A DNA stretch of 64,000 nt from CAVVDY01 sp963819645 (lineage in GTDB: Bacteria; Acidobacteriota; Terriglobia; Terriglobales; Acidobacteriaceae), in contig CAWFWZ010000014.1 in assembly GCA_963819645.1 (NCBI GenBank), positions 558,001 through 622,000 of the forward strand, given 5' to 3'. Shown here piece after piece: positions 26,665 through 35,785 of the stretch. Below the pieces are notes generated by a model. It ran no database searches. It had not been told where the DNA came from and was given only the letters and a program-made list of their open reading frames with translations. Numbering within the stretch: the first letter of the stretch is position 1; each line of letters begins with the position of its first letter. A program made the position numbers and the translations under genes.

Positions 26665-29238
26665 TGCTGACCTCCCACATTGGGGGATGCCTTACTTCTG
26701 GCAGGATCGAGTGGGTGCCGCATCGGTCCTTTACCTTTGAACCAGAGGGAGCCACCGTGCTCGCGGAATGTCGTGGGAGCTGTAGGATCAACCGACTCCG
26801 TCATCTCTATCTTCTTGTCACCGCGTTTTGCTCGTAGTGCAGCCAACACGCGCTCGGGAGTGAAAGGCGCTTCTCGCAGCCTGACTCCCACAGCGTGGTA
26901 GATGGCGTTGGAAATGGCAGGAATCGTCGCAGCCAGCGAACCCTCGCCCAGCTTCTTTCGCACCGAACGGTCCTTCTGGATCGATGCTCTCGACAATGAT
27001 GGTCTCAATCTCCGGCGATTCCACCGACGACGGACTGCGATACTCCAGCAGCCCCGGATTCATCATCAGGCCGTCCTTCCACACCATTTCTTCCTGCATC
27101 GCTTGCCCCAGGCCCATCCAGACGGAACCCACTACCTGGCCTTCAACCGCAACCGGATTCAGCGCGCGACCGCAGTCGTGTGCCGCCCAGACCTTGTGGA
27201 CAGTCACTTCGCCGGTTTCTTCGTCGACGCTGACTTCGGCTACTTGTGCCGAGTAGGAGTAAGCCGGCGAGGGCCCCACGCCTCCGCCTTTGTGTTTGCC
27301 GCCGCGGGCCTCCATCGGTGGAGCGTACGAGCCAGTACCGGTGAGCGCGCCGTGAAAGTCGATGGCGGACACGACGGCTTCCTCGAAGCTCATGTGCTGC
27401 TTGGGGCCTTCTTCTTTGCGGGTCTGAAGACGGAGCCGCGAAGATCTGGCCGTCAACCCGGCCGCGCGGAGCATCGATCTGTTCCAGCAACTCTGACGCT
27501 GTGGGATCACTATCTGACTCTGTGGTACCTGTGCGCCAGACATGGTCATCGCGAATAATGACCTCTTCGGGCGAGCAGGCCATGCGCTTGGCCGCCGCGC
27601 TCACGATGTTCTTCTTCACGTCCTGAGCGGCCCGTAGGGCAGCGTTTCCGGCCATGAAGGTAACGCGGCTGGAATACGAGCCGAGATCGATGGGCGTAAG
27701 GTCGGTATCGGCAGCAATGACCCTCACCCGTCGACAAAGCGCACCCCAGAACCTCGGCGACGACTTGCGCCGTCATGGTGTCGGAGCCCTGCCCAATTTC
27801 CGATGCGCCGGTGTAGACCACCACGCCGCCATCGCGATCGATCTTGATGTTTACCGTCGAGTGCGGCATGTCGGAGCGAATGATGCTGTTGGCCGCGCCA
27901 CTCACGTAGTGGCTGCAAGCGACGCCCAGGCCGCGCCCGCGTGGCATCTTGTCTCGACGCTCGTCCCATCCCGAGCGGGTTACGACCTGATCGATGCACT
28001 CGGGCAATCCGTAGCTGAGTACACGCAGGCCGTTCACGGTTACTGTTGGCGGCTTCAGCAGATTGACTCGCCTCACCTCTGCCGGATCGAGCCCGAGCTT
28101 GACGGCGATCTCGTCCATCTGCGACTCGAAGGCGAATCGCACGTTCACGGTTCCGTGACCACGCATGGCGCCGCAAGCAGGTTTGTTCGTCAGCACACGA
28201 TAGCCGTCGTAGCGAATGTTCGGAATATCGTACAGCGCGCCTAGCAGTGCGCCGGAATACAGAATCGTTACCACACCGTAGGAGCAGTAGGCGCCGCCGT
28301 CCTGAATGACCTTGCAGGCGACCGAGGTGACACGCCCGTCCTTCTTCACGCCTGTCTTGAGATCAACGATGGTGCGCGGTCGGCCGCGATGCGCCCAGAA
28401 GACCTCTTCGCGCGTGTAGGTTACTTTCACTGGCGCTCTTGCCGCACGCGCCGCGACTGCCGCGATGATCTCCAAGGGGATGATCTCGCTCTTACCGCCA
28501 AATCCGCCGCCTACCAGAGGCTTGATGACGCGGATTTGCGACATGGGTAGTTCCAGCACCAGCGACAACTTGTGTTGCAGGTAATACGGCACCTGGGTGG
28601 AGGACCACACTGTCAGACGTCCAAGTTGCCCGGTGTGAGGATCAAGCTCGAAGCTGGCGAGTGTCGAGTGGGGCTCCATCGCCGCATGCGTTACCTCGTT
28701 TGCGATGTAGCGCGCCTCGTGCACATAATCGGCGCACGGCAAAGCCTGCATCGGGATCACCAAAGACGTGGTGGTAATCCTTCTCAATGTTGTGCGGCCG
28801 CTCAGGGTGAATGAGATCCGACTCGGCCTTCATCGACTGTTCGGGATCGAAGTATGCCGGCAGCGGCTCATACTCGACGTCAATCAGTTCAAGCGCCTGT
28901 TCAGCGATTTCTTCACTGATGGCAGCGACACACGCGACGTTGTCGCCGATATAGCGAACCTTGTCGACTGCAAGCGCGGTTTCATCATGTCCGACCGGCA
29001 GGATGCCGTATTGGTTCGGCGCATCTGCGCCCGTGACTACCGCAACTACGCCTTCGAGCGCACGTGCACGCGATGTATCGATGCGCGTAATGCGTGCGTG
29101 TGGATAAGGTGAGTGCAGGATTTTGCCGACCAGCATGCCGGGCAAGCTGAGATCGTCAGTGTACTTGCCTGCGCCGGTGGTTTTGCCAGCGGCGTCGACC
29201 ATGGCGATAGATTTACCGATGATGGAAAAGTTAGACAT
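26661..29238 (-). CDS. Molybdenum hydroxylase large (molybdopterin-binding) subunit, frameshifted
   Basis: The catalytic subunit of about 850 residues. From the ATG at 29238: SIIGKSIAMVDAAGKTTG, PGMLVGKILHSPYPHAR (Ald_Xan_dh_C fold), DKVRYIGDNVACVAA, then after a shift near 28740 the Mo-pterin motifs VGGGFGGKSE, ACGAMRGHG and GASEIGQGSDTM, and later DCGRALNPVAVEGQ and GPFGAKEAG. The expected GEGS loop holding the catalytic glutamate straddles a shift near 26960. At least four shifts occur. The enzyme would transfer electrons between a CoA-ester or heteroaromatic substrate and the FeS/FAD subunits. Similarity to the 4-hydroxybenzoyl-CoA reductase alpha subunit is my reading, not a search result. 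Confidence 0.85.
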
Positions 29239-29325
29239 AGGAAGTAACTAGCAATTAGCATTAGCAATTAGTTAAAAGCAGGTCCCTCGCTCGCCGTGGC
29301 AACACTCGGGATGACAATCTCGTGT

Positions 29326-29830
29326 TTACGTCGCAACACCAGCCGGTTCATGCTGATCCTTCTGTTCCGCCTCGAGCGCCGCTCGTATGGCCTGATACAT
29401 CTGCGTATAGCCGGTGCATCGGCAGAGATTGCTGCTAAGGGCATCGCGTATCTCCTGTTCGCTCGGGATCGGCATTGTTGGCCAGCAGCCACTTGATCGT
29501 CATCATGAAGCCGGGAGTGCAGTACCCGCACTGCGCGCCACCGAAGTCACCATAGGCTTTCTGTAACGCCGCGAGCCCAGCCTCATTGGCGAAGCCTTCG
29601 ACTGTGGTGATGTCGTGGCCCTCGTAGCTGGCAGCGAGCATGGTACAGGCCAGCATCGGAATGCCGTCCACCTGAACCGTACACGCACCGCAGGAGGAGT
29701 CGTCACAGCCGCGCTTCGAGCCGGTCAGATCGAGGTCCTGTCGCAGCACGTCGAGCAGGAGTTTGTTGGGTTCGATCGCCAATTCGTAGTTGCGGCCATT
29801 CACGCGAAGTTCGATGAGTTGCTTTTTCAT
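29326..29830 (-). CDS. Molybdenum hydroxylase 2Fe-2S subunit, one frameshift
   Basis: Small iron-sulfur subunit with two clusters. The plant-type site is KRGCDDSSCGACTVQVDG with a later Cys (LACTM). The second cluster has GGAQCGYCTPGFMM and, after a one-base shift near 29470, SSNLCRCTGYTQM. With the shift corrected the protein is about 168 residues and stops at 29326. It is the first of the three hydroxylase genes, transcribed toward the Mo subunit 87 bases further on. The gap contains one dispersed 'catcccgag' repeat and little else. Confidence 0.88.
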
Positions 29831-29838
29831 GTCAGCCG

Positions 29839-30203
29839 CTATTCGGATAAAGCGGAACCGTAGGGCCCAGTCGATCTCTCTAATACAGCGGCCCATCGGT
29901 CAATCTCCGCCGCGCAAGGATTCGCCACGCAGCGACTGTACTTCTCGAAACCTTGTTGACGCAGCCACGCCGTCACGTTCATGGAGCGCACGCCGTGATG
30001 GCAGACCACCACAATGTGGGACTCCGGATCGAGTTCCTGATTGAACCGTGCTGGGATGTCCCCCATCGGAATGTGCTTGCTTCCGCGATCCGGGCGCCTC
30101 GTACTCCCACGGTTCACGCACGTCCAGCAGCAGGACGTCAGCGCCGCTGTCGAGCAGCGACTTTCAGTTCGGTATCGGAGATCTCGTAGTCCATCGCCAT
30201 CAT
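29839..30203 (-). CDS. Rhodanese-like sulfurtransferase domain protein, frameshifted
   Basis: A single rhodanese domain of about 115 residues. MAMDYEISDTELKSLLDSG (after a shift near 30157) leads to DVLLLDVREPWEYE. Another shift gives HIPMGDIPARFNQEL, then the active site VVVCHHGVRSMNV with the catalytic cysteine, then WLRQQGFEK. The end has one more small shift before GGIDRWAAVL-like residues. Its start ATG (30203) overlaps the stop of the enoyl-CoA hydratase by one base. It may deliver sulfur to the molybdenum cofactor or FeS centres of the hydroxylase next door, but that is inference from position. Confidence 0.75.
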
Positions 30204-30986
30204 CACTTACCGGTCCAGACTGGTCGACGGCGCTCCATGTGAGCTGCGATGCCTTCGTGCGCGTCGGCCGTCTTCATCAATTCGTCGAAGTAGATCTGTT
30301 CAGCGCGGGCCAGTCCTTTGTCGAAGTGAATCGCGTCCCAGGCGTAGAAAGCTTTCTTGGCCACTGCCAGGGCAGCCGGGCTGAGCTTGCGATACGCGCT
30401 GAATACACTCCTGCACCAGCGTTTCCGGATCGTCGGCGATACCGTTTACCAGCCCGCCGCGAGCGCTTCCGGCCCTGGTAAGGCTTCGTCCGGTCAAGAC
30501 CATTTCTGCCGCAAGCTTCTGTCCCACAATGGCGGATAAGTGCAACGCGGCCACAGGCGGATAGCAGCGCCAGCTTGATCTCAGGGAAGCCCCAAACCGA
30601 ATCCGGCGAAGCGTAAGACGACGTCACACATCAGGGCGAGCTCAGCGCCACCGCCCAGGCAATGCCGTCGCACGCAAGCGATGGTCAGCTTCTTGCTCGC
30701 GACGACGGAGCGAATCACGCTGTGAAATGCCGCGAGAGTGTTTCGGATCTTGTCGGCGGTATGCTCGGCGATGTCTACGCCGCTGGAGAAGGCACGTTCC
30801 GAACCCGCGAAGACGATGACGCTAATTTCCGGACGCGACTTCAATCTGCTCCAGCGCGGCGCGCAGTTCGTCCATCATGCGCACGTCGATCACGTTCAGC
30901 GGCGGATTCTTCAGCGTGATGCGGGCCGACAGGCGGACGCAGCTCAACGGCAATGCGGGTGAAAGCGGATTGTGCGGGATACTCAT
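30203..30986 (-). CDS. Enoyl-CoA hydratase/isomerase family protein 1, multiply frameshifted
   Basis: Crotonase-fold enzyme of about 260 residues, assembled from several frames. MSIPHNPLSPALPLSCVRLS, RITLKNPPLNVIDVRMMDEL, RAFSSGVDIAEHTADKIRN (oxyanion hole), CLGGGAELALMCDVV (second oxyanion), GFPEIKLALLPPVAALHLSA, AEMVLTGRSL and a C-terminal helix ending HMERRRPVWTGK. The SxGVDxxxHTxDK pattern reminds me of cyclohexa-1,5-dienecarbonyl-CoA hydratases, which would fit an aromatic-CoA pathway, but this needs a search. At least four indels. Its start overlaps the previous gene as ATGA. Confidence 0.75.
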
Positions 30987-31817
30987 GCTCTGCATACTAC
31001 TTTCGCCTTAAACACCGGTGGCCGTTTCTCCAGGTACGCTGCGAGCCCTTCCTTTGCGTCTTCGCTTTCGAACAGCAGTTGCTGGTTTTCGCGCTCTAGT
31101 GCCAGTCCGACCTCCAGCGAGATCTCCCAGCCGGATTGCACTGCCCGCTTCATTCGGCCCACCGCTTTCGCAGCTTTGTTCGGCGGACAGAACTGGCGGG
31201 CATAATGCCATCACCTGCTCCATGAAGTCGTCTGCCATCGAAGATCTCGTTGATCAAGTCCGAGTTCCAGCACCGCGCTCGAAGTCGAACGTCTTGCCCT
31301 TGGCCATGAGTTCGATCGCTTTCGATTTGCCCAGCACTCGCGACGAGCCGCTGAGTGCCGCCGGTGCCGGGTAGCACCCCGAGATTCACTTCGGGCAGGC
31401 CCATCTTGCCGGCCCCTCGGCGCGCAATGCGAAGGTCTGCAGCCAGCGCCACTTCCAGCCCACCGCCGACGCAGTGACCGTTGAGGGCAGCGATCACCAG
31501 CTTCGGAGTGTTCTCCAGGCGCAGCAGAGTTTCATTTGCGTGCAGGCAGAAGTAGTACTTGAATGTGGGATCGACCTCGTGAGCATCTGGATGTTCGCGC
31601 CCGCACAGAAGAACTTGTCGCCGGCCCCAGTCAGGACGATGACGTGAACACTTTCGTCCATGCGCGCCTGAAGAATGGCGCGTCCAGCTGGCGGTTCATC
31701 GCGTAGCTGTAGGTGTTGGCGGGAGGATCGTTTAACGTGAGAATCGCAACTCCCGCGTCGACCCGATATTCGATCGAGGTTGCGAGCGTCGAGCGCACTT
31801 GCAACGGTGTTACTCAT
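30983..31817 (-). CDS. Enoyl-CoA hydratase/isomerase family protein 2, multiply frameshifted
   Basis: Second crotonase-fold enzyme, about 277 residues. From the ATG at 31817: SNTVASALDARNLDRI, then by changing frames LTLNDPPANTYSYAMNRQLD, VHVIVLTGAGDKFFCAGANI (oxyanion loop), VIAALNGHCVGGGLEVALAA, KMGLPEVNLGVLPGTGGTQR (catalytic Glu in PEVNLG, and GTGG), GLINEIFD, and the end EKRPPVFKAKVVCRA. Both catalytic glutamate regions of a hydratase appear conserved. At least four indels. It is the first enzyme gene after the TetR regulator. Confidence 0.78.
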
Positions 31818-31861
31818 GGGCACTCCTGCTCACGTCGCGCGCTGGGCGATTTCAGCTTCCT

Positions 31862-32559
31862 TTAGTCTGCGGCGGTCAGGCTTTTTCGAGCGCGGTCCGG
31901 AAGGTAGCACAGCTTGCCATCTCCGACGAACACCTTGCAAGAAACAGGTCACTGATCTGACGTGCCAAGCGTTTCGGCGTCGGGATCGGACTTGGGGTTG
32001 TGCCACGTGTAAAGCCAGTTCATGGCTGCCGAACAAGCGACATCACAGCGGTTCGCGTATTGACCCGTCGCTGCCTTGAACGAGCGCGGCCCTCAACCCG
32101 AACGAGGTCGTCCACCAGGCCAACGCAGATGCGGTAGTACTGCGCTTGATGGCAGCCAACTCGTCGCCATAGCCGTTCTTCAGCACATCATCTTCGTGGG
32201 ACAGGACCTTCATCGCGTTCTGACTCCGAGCGCGTATTCGCACGTGGTTGCTGACGAAGATGCGATGCGCTCGCTCGGGATCGTGCTCGCGGCAAGGCGT
32301 TCGCGCAAGCGATCGAGGATGGTAGTGAAGGTGTGCTTCTGAATGAAGTAGAGCAGCTTTTCCTTGGATTCGAAGTAGTAGTACAGGCCGGCGAGCGAGA
32401 TGCCGCTCAGACGCGAGAGGTCGCGCATCGAAGCGCCTTCATATCCTTTTTCCGCAAAGACCTCGGTCGCGAAATCGAGGATCTCGGACAGTCGCCGGTC
32501 AAAACGGGTGTCGGTGGAGAGGTGCGGAGTTTGCGGATTGAATCTGGGAGGCGTGCCAT
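31862..32559 (-). CDS. TetR/AcrR family transcriptional regulator, frameshifted
   Basis: The N-terminal HTH reads TRFDRRLSEILDFATEVFAE, KGYEGASMRDLSRLSGISLA, GLYYYFESKEKLLYFIQ, the standard TetR helix-turn-helix. The C-terminal ligand domain continues through LAAIKRQYYR-like residues to LFGSMNWLYTWHNPKSDPDA and ends LPDRARKSLTAAD at 31862. At least three shifts. It opens the minus-strand operon of CoA and molybdenum enzymes. A perfect 9-bp inverted repeat 17 bases before its start is a natural autoregulatory site. The inducer is likely an acyl- or aroyl-CoA. Confidence 0.8.
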
Positions 32560-32575
32560 GCTGGCGACTGAGTTC

Positions 32576-32595
32576 ATTCGAACGTTCGTTCGAAT
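32576..32595. promoter_or_regulatory. Putative TetR operator (perfect 9-bp inverted repeat)
   Basis: attcgaacg-tt-cgttcgaat: both arms are perfectly complementary with a 2-bp centre. The site lies 17 bases upstream of the TetR start codon at 32559, where binding would block transcription of the whole operon and permit self-control. Confidence 0.7.
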
Positions 32596-32832
32596 TTTAG
32601 CGCGGATGCAACGGCGCTCGCGTCGCAGGGAGTCGAGAACTGAGCTCGGGGCGGTTGCGGTAGCATCCGCGAACGACACGAGTACAGCCAGAAAGACGCA
32701 GACGCGCAATCCCGGGCCTCGCCAATCCTGCGTTGACAAGTGTCTATCCGGCAAGGCAAACTGCAGAATCTTGCTAAATTCGTTGCTGCGGAGGCTCGAT
32801 CGCGAAGCGAACAAGGCGGGATCAGCGTACTG

Positions 32833-33256
32833 ATGACCGTGCATCCACCCGTATCGCATACCATGGAATCCACGCTGGAGAGCGTGAACAAGGCCGAGGA
32901 GATGGCCGACAAGGCCGCTTCCCAGGCTGGCTTTGACGAGGATGTCCGCGGCGGCATCTCGATGGCGGTCCGTGAAGCCATGATCAATGCGGTGATGCAC
33001 GGCAACGGGTACAGTCCCGACAAGCGCGTCAAATTGACCTTTGACCAGACGGGCGGCAATCTGGTTATTACAATTAGGGACGAAGGCGCAGGACATGAAT
33101 CCGGAGGAGGTTCCGGATCCTCTGGCGCCAGAAAATCTGATGAAGCAATCCGGACGTGGAATCTTCCTGATGCGGGCATTCATGGATGATGTCAAGTTCC
33201 GCAAGCTTGAACCCGGCACCGAAATTACTTTGATTAAGCGTGTTCCAGGGCACTGA
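32833..33256 (+). CDS. Anti-sigma factor / RsbW-like serine kinase, one frameshift
   Basis: A HATPase_c_2 protein of about 140 residues. SVNKAEEMADKAASQAG, SMAVREAMINAVMHGN (N-box with the Mg-binding Asn), NLVITIRDEGAGF (G1 box) and SGRGIFLMRAFMDDVKF (G2-like lid) are all present; the last lies beyond a one-base shift near 33095. RsbW-type kinases bind a sigma factor and phosphorylate an STAS partner. That partner (33281-33628) follows 24 bases on. The ATG at 32833 (MTVHPPVSHTMESTLES) is probable. Confidence 0.85.
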
Positions 33257-33280
33257 CCCGGCACGCAAGGAGGCCTCGAC

Positions 33281-33628
33281 GTGAGCATGAAAGCGAGCAC
33301 CCGGCAAGTGGATGGAATCACCATTGTGGACTTGAGCGGGCGTATCACCCTGGGCGAAGGCAGCGTGGTGCTGCGCGACACCATCAAGGACTTGCTGGGC
33401 AAAGGGAACAAAAAGATCCTGCTGAATCTGGGCGACGTCAGCTATATCGACAGCTCGGGTATCGGCGAGCTGGTCAGTGCCTTCACCTCAGTGCAGCGGC
33501 AGGGTGGCGAGTTGAAGCTGCTGAACCTGACCAAGAAGGTCCACGACCTGCTTCAGATTACGAAGCTGTACACCGTGTTTGACGTGAAAGACGACGAGGC
33601 CGCAGCTGTGGGCGCATTTGCCCACTAG
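33281..33628 (+). CDS. STAS-domain anti-sigma factor antagonist (RsbV/SpoIIAA type)
   Basis: 115 residues forming one STAS domain. LNLGDVSYIDSSGIGELVSA holds the phosphorylatable serine (DSSG). TIVDLSGRITLGEG and GGELKLLNLTKKVHDLL are typical. When unphosphorylated it would sequester the RsbW-like kinase and free the sigma factor. The GTG at 33281 is preferred: AGGAGG lies seven bases before it. No sigma factor gene is in view, so the target is elsewhere or the pair controls another output such as the nearby phosphorelay. Confidence 0.9.
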   Translation: MSMKASTRQVDGITIVDLSGRITLGEGSVVLRDTIKDLLGKGNKKILLNLGDVSYIDSSGIGELVSAFTSVQRQGGELKLLNLTKKVHDLLQITKLYTVFDVKDDEAAAVGAFAH

Positions 33629-33726
33629 GTTGCAGTGAGGTCGGGCGCTGGCGTATAGCTCTGCCACTTTCGAACGCTGAAGCGTCCGGCGACAGGCTCT
33701 CGACTCCGACTGTTCACGAAGTTCAT

Positions 33727-33763
33727 CGGGGCTGCTCAGACAAAATCCTGGGCGGCCCTTTTC
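33727..33763 (+). terminator. Rho-independent terminator of the rsbW/rsbV-like pair
   Basis: gggctgctcag and ctgggcggccc pair over 11 positions with two G-T wobbles around an 8-base loop and run into TTTT on the plus strand. It overlaps the last codons of the convergent response-regulator gene (stop at 33736). Confidence 0.65.
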
Positions 33764-34140
33764 TGCGTGTCGTTAGTTCGCGCTTGATGCAATACCTCAG
33801 AGATTTTTTCAGACATTCTGGCCGGCCCTTCGACTTTGCTGAGGAAAACATCGGCGTACCGGGCGCCCTCGGGTATTTCGTTGACGCCCGAAAACAGAAT
33901 GATCGGAAGCTTGGGCATCCGCTGCTTGATTTCGCGCGCTAGTTCGGCTCCGCTTAACCCGGGCATCAGCATGTCGGTCAGCACCAGATCGACATGCTGC
34001 TTCTGTAGCTGCTCTAACGCTTCAGCGCCGGAGTTGGCGGTCAGCACGGAGTAGCCCATCTTTTCCAGAACAGACTTCCGCAAGCTCAGCGGTATCTGTT
34101 CATCGTCAACGCATAGGATTACCGGTTTTTCATGAAGCAC
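33736..34140 (-). CDS. Single-domain response regulator (CheY-like)
   Basis: 134 residues, one receiver domain. ILCVDDEQIPL gives the acidic pair, VDLVLTDMLMPGLSG the phosphoacceptor aspartate (LTDM), ILFSGV the Thr/Ser position, and DVFLSKVEGP the conserved lysine. No output domain, so it probably acts as a phosphate shuttle or sink. Its start lies inside the last codons of the sensor kinase upstream (11-base overlap), indicating translational coupling. It is the third gene of the phosphorelay operon. Confidence 0.9.
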   Translation of the reverse strand: MLHEKPVILCVDDEQIPLSLRKSVLEKMGYSVLTANSGAEALEQLQKQHVDLVLTDMLMPGLSGAELAREIKQRMPKLPIILFSGVNEIPEGARYADVFLSKVEGPARMSEKISEVLHQARTNDTQKRAAQDFV

Positions 34141-35773
34141 GGGAATCTCCGTTGGCTCGGCTCGCGGTGTCGGACGCCACCGCCCTCGCCTTCAATGCCT
34201 TGGCCGAGACTTGGCCGGGCAGGAAGACTCGGAAACATGTAGCACAGCCGCTGGCCAGGCGCACACTGCGGAAATGGATGCTGCCTTCATACTTCTGAAC
34301 GATTCCTTTACTGATCCACAGGCCGAGGCCGGTGCCCTTGGCTGCCTTGGTGCTGAAGAACGGCTCGAAGAGCTGCTTGGCATGTTCGGGATCGATGCCG
34401 GAACCCGTGTCGCCGACGTACACGCAAATTCCCTGCGTCTCGGTGCGAGAATTAACGTAGTCGCGCACCCGTAGTCGCAACCGGCCGCCGCCGGGCATTG
34501 CCTGTACAGCGTTGGCGATCAGGTTCAGGAAGACCTGCTTCAACTCGATAGGGAAGCCGAACAGACTTGCATCCGTTTCGTAGAGCTTCTCCACTTCGAT
34601 TCGGTTGAGCTGAAAATGCCGCGATTGCAATTCCAGTACATTGTCCAGGATTTCGGGTATGGAGATGGTGACGGGATGTTGCGACTCGCGGTAGAAGCCG
34701 AGCGTCTGCCGGACGATGTGTGCGACGCGCAGCAGTTCTTCCTCGCCCAGTCGCGCGTAACGCCGCGCCTCGTCGTCGAGCGAAGGATGATCGCGAAGGA
34801 GATAGAAGGCATTGATGATGGCTTCCAGCGGGTTGTTGATCTCGTGCGCGATGATGCCGGCGACGCGGCCCATGGCGGCAAGCCGCTCGGCACGGCGCAG
34901 AGCCTCTTCGGTTTGCAGGGTCGCCGTGATGTCACGGTTGATCTCGAGAATGGCAGCTACGTCTCCATCGCCGTTGGTCTTCAGGGCCTGGCGGCTGGCG
35001 ACCACGATCTCTCGGCCGTCGTGCGTGGAGTGGACGAGATTGCCCTCCCATCTGCCGGATGCGAACAGCTCAGGTTGCAAGGCTCCATTGGAGTTGTGAG
35101 GCTTAATGGCGATTACATCATTCACCTTCCTGCCTAGCACCTCTTCGCGCGGCCATCCGTACAACTCTTCGGCGCCGGAATTCCAGAACTGAATCACGCC
35201 GTCGAGGTCGCGCACCATGATGGCCTCGGTTGCGAGGTCGAGAAGGTCGGCGCGTTGTTTCAGCTCGTGTGTGCGTTCGCTGACGCGATGCTCGAGTTGC
35301 TGGTTGAGCAACTCCAGCTGCCGACGCTTGCGATGAAGCTCGGCAAAGATGCTGACCTTGGCGCGCAGCAGTTCGGGAATGACGGGGACGGTGATGTAGT
35401 CCACGGCGCCCTGCCGATAGCCCTTGACTCGGTCAACATCGCTGAGATGAACTCCGGAGATGAAGATGATCGCCGTCTTCTGAAATCGCGGATGCTGGCG
35501 GATCATCTCGGCAAGATCGAAGCCATCGATATCGGGCATGCTGACATCGGTCAGGACGATAGCGATGTCTTTCTTCAGCAGATGCTCGAGCGCCTCGTTC
35601 GCCGAAGTGGCCTTGATCAGGTTTTCTCCGAGCTCCTCGAGAATGACCTCGTAGCTGAGGAGCTTCGAGGGCTGATCGTCGACCATAAGAATGTTCACCT
35701 TCTCGTGGTCTTCCATCGGCGTGGTAAATTCTTCGCTACTCATAGGTGATGCTTTCAGACTCGGTGCTGCCAT
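34130..35773 (-). CDS. Receiver-PAS-histidine kinase hybrid
   Basis: 547 residues, intact. Receiver domain at about 25-145 (ILMVDDQP, IVLTDVSMPDIDG, FISGV). A coiled-coil link (RRQLELLNQQLEHRVSERT) leads to a PAS domain at about 180-295 (VIQFWNSGAEELYGWPREE). Then HisKA with H-box GIIAHEINNPLEAI and HATPase with N-box LNLIANAVQAMPGG, G1 VGDTGSGID and G2 GTGLGLWISKG. An N-terminal receiver fused to a kinase is typical of proteins that take phosphate from an upstream hybrid kinase. That gene ends 12 bases before this start. No membrane segment, so it is cytoplasmic. Confidence 0.92.
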   Translation of the reverse strand: MAAPSLKASPMSSEEFTTPMEDHEKVNILMVDDQPSKLLSYEVILEELGENLIKATSANEALEHLLKKDIAIVLTDVSMPDIDGFDLAEMIRQHPRFQKTAIIFISGVHLSDVDRVKGYRQGAVDYITVPVIPELLRAKVSIFAELHRKRRQLELLNQQLEHRVSERTHELKQRADLLDLATEAIMVRDLDGVIQFWNSGAEELYGWPREEVLGRKVNDVIAIKPHNSNGALQPELFASGRWEGNLVHSTHDGREIVVASRQALKTNGDGDVAAILEINRDITATLQTEEALRRAERLAAMGRVAGIIAHEINNPLEAIINAFYLLRDHPSLDDEARRYARLGEEELLRVAHIVRQTLGFYRESQHPVTISIPEILDNVLELQSRHFQLNRIEVEKLYETDASLFGFPIELKQVFLNLIANAVQAMPGGGRLRLRVRDYVNSRTETQGICVYVGDTGSGIDPEHAKQLFEPFFSTKAAKGTGLGLWISKGIVQKYEGSIHFRSVRLASGCATCFRVFLPGQVSAKALKARAVASDTASRANGDSRAS

Positions 35774-35785
35774 GAGACGTCCTCT

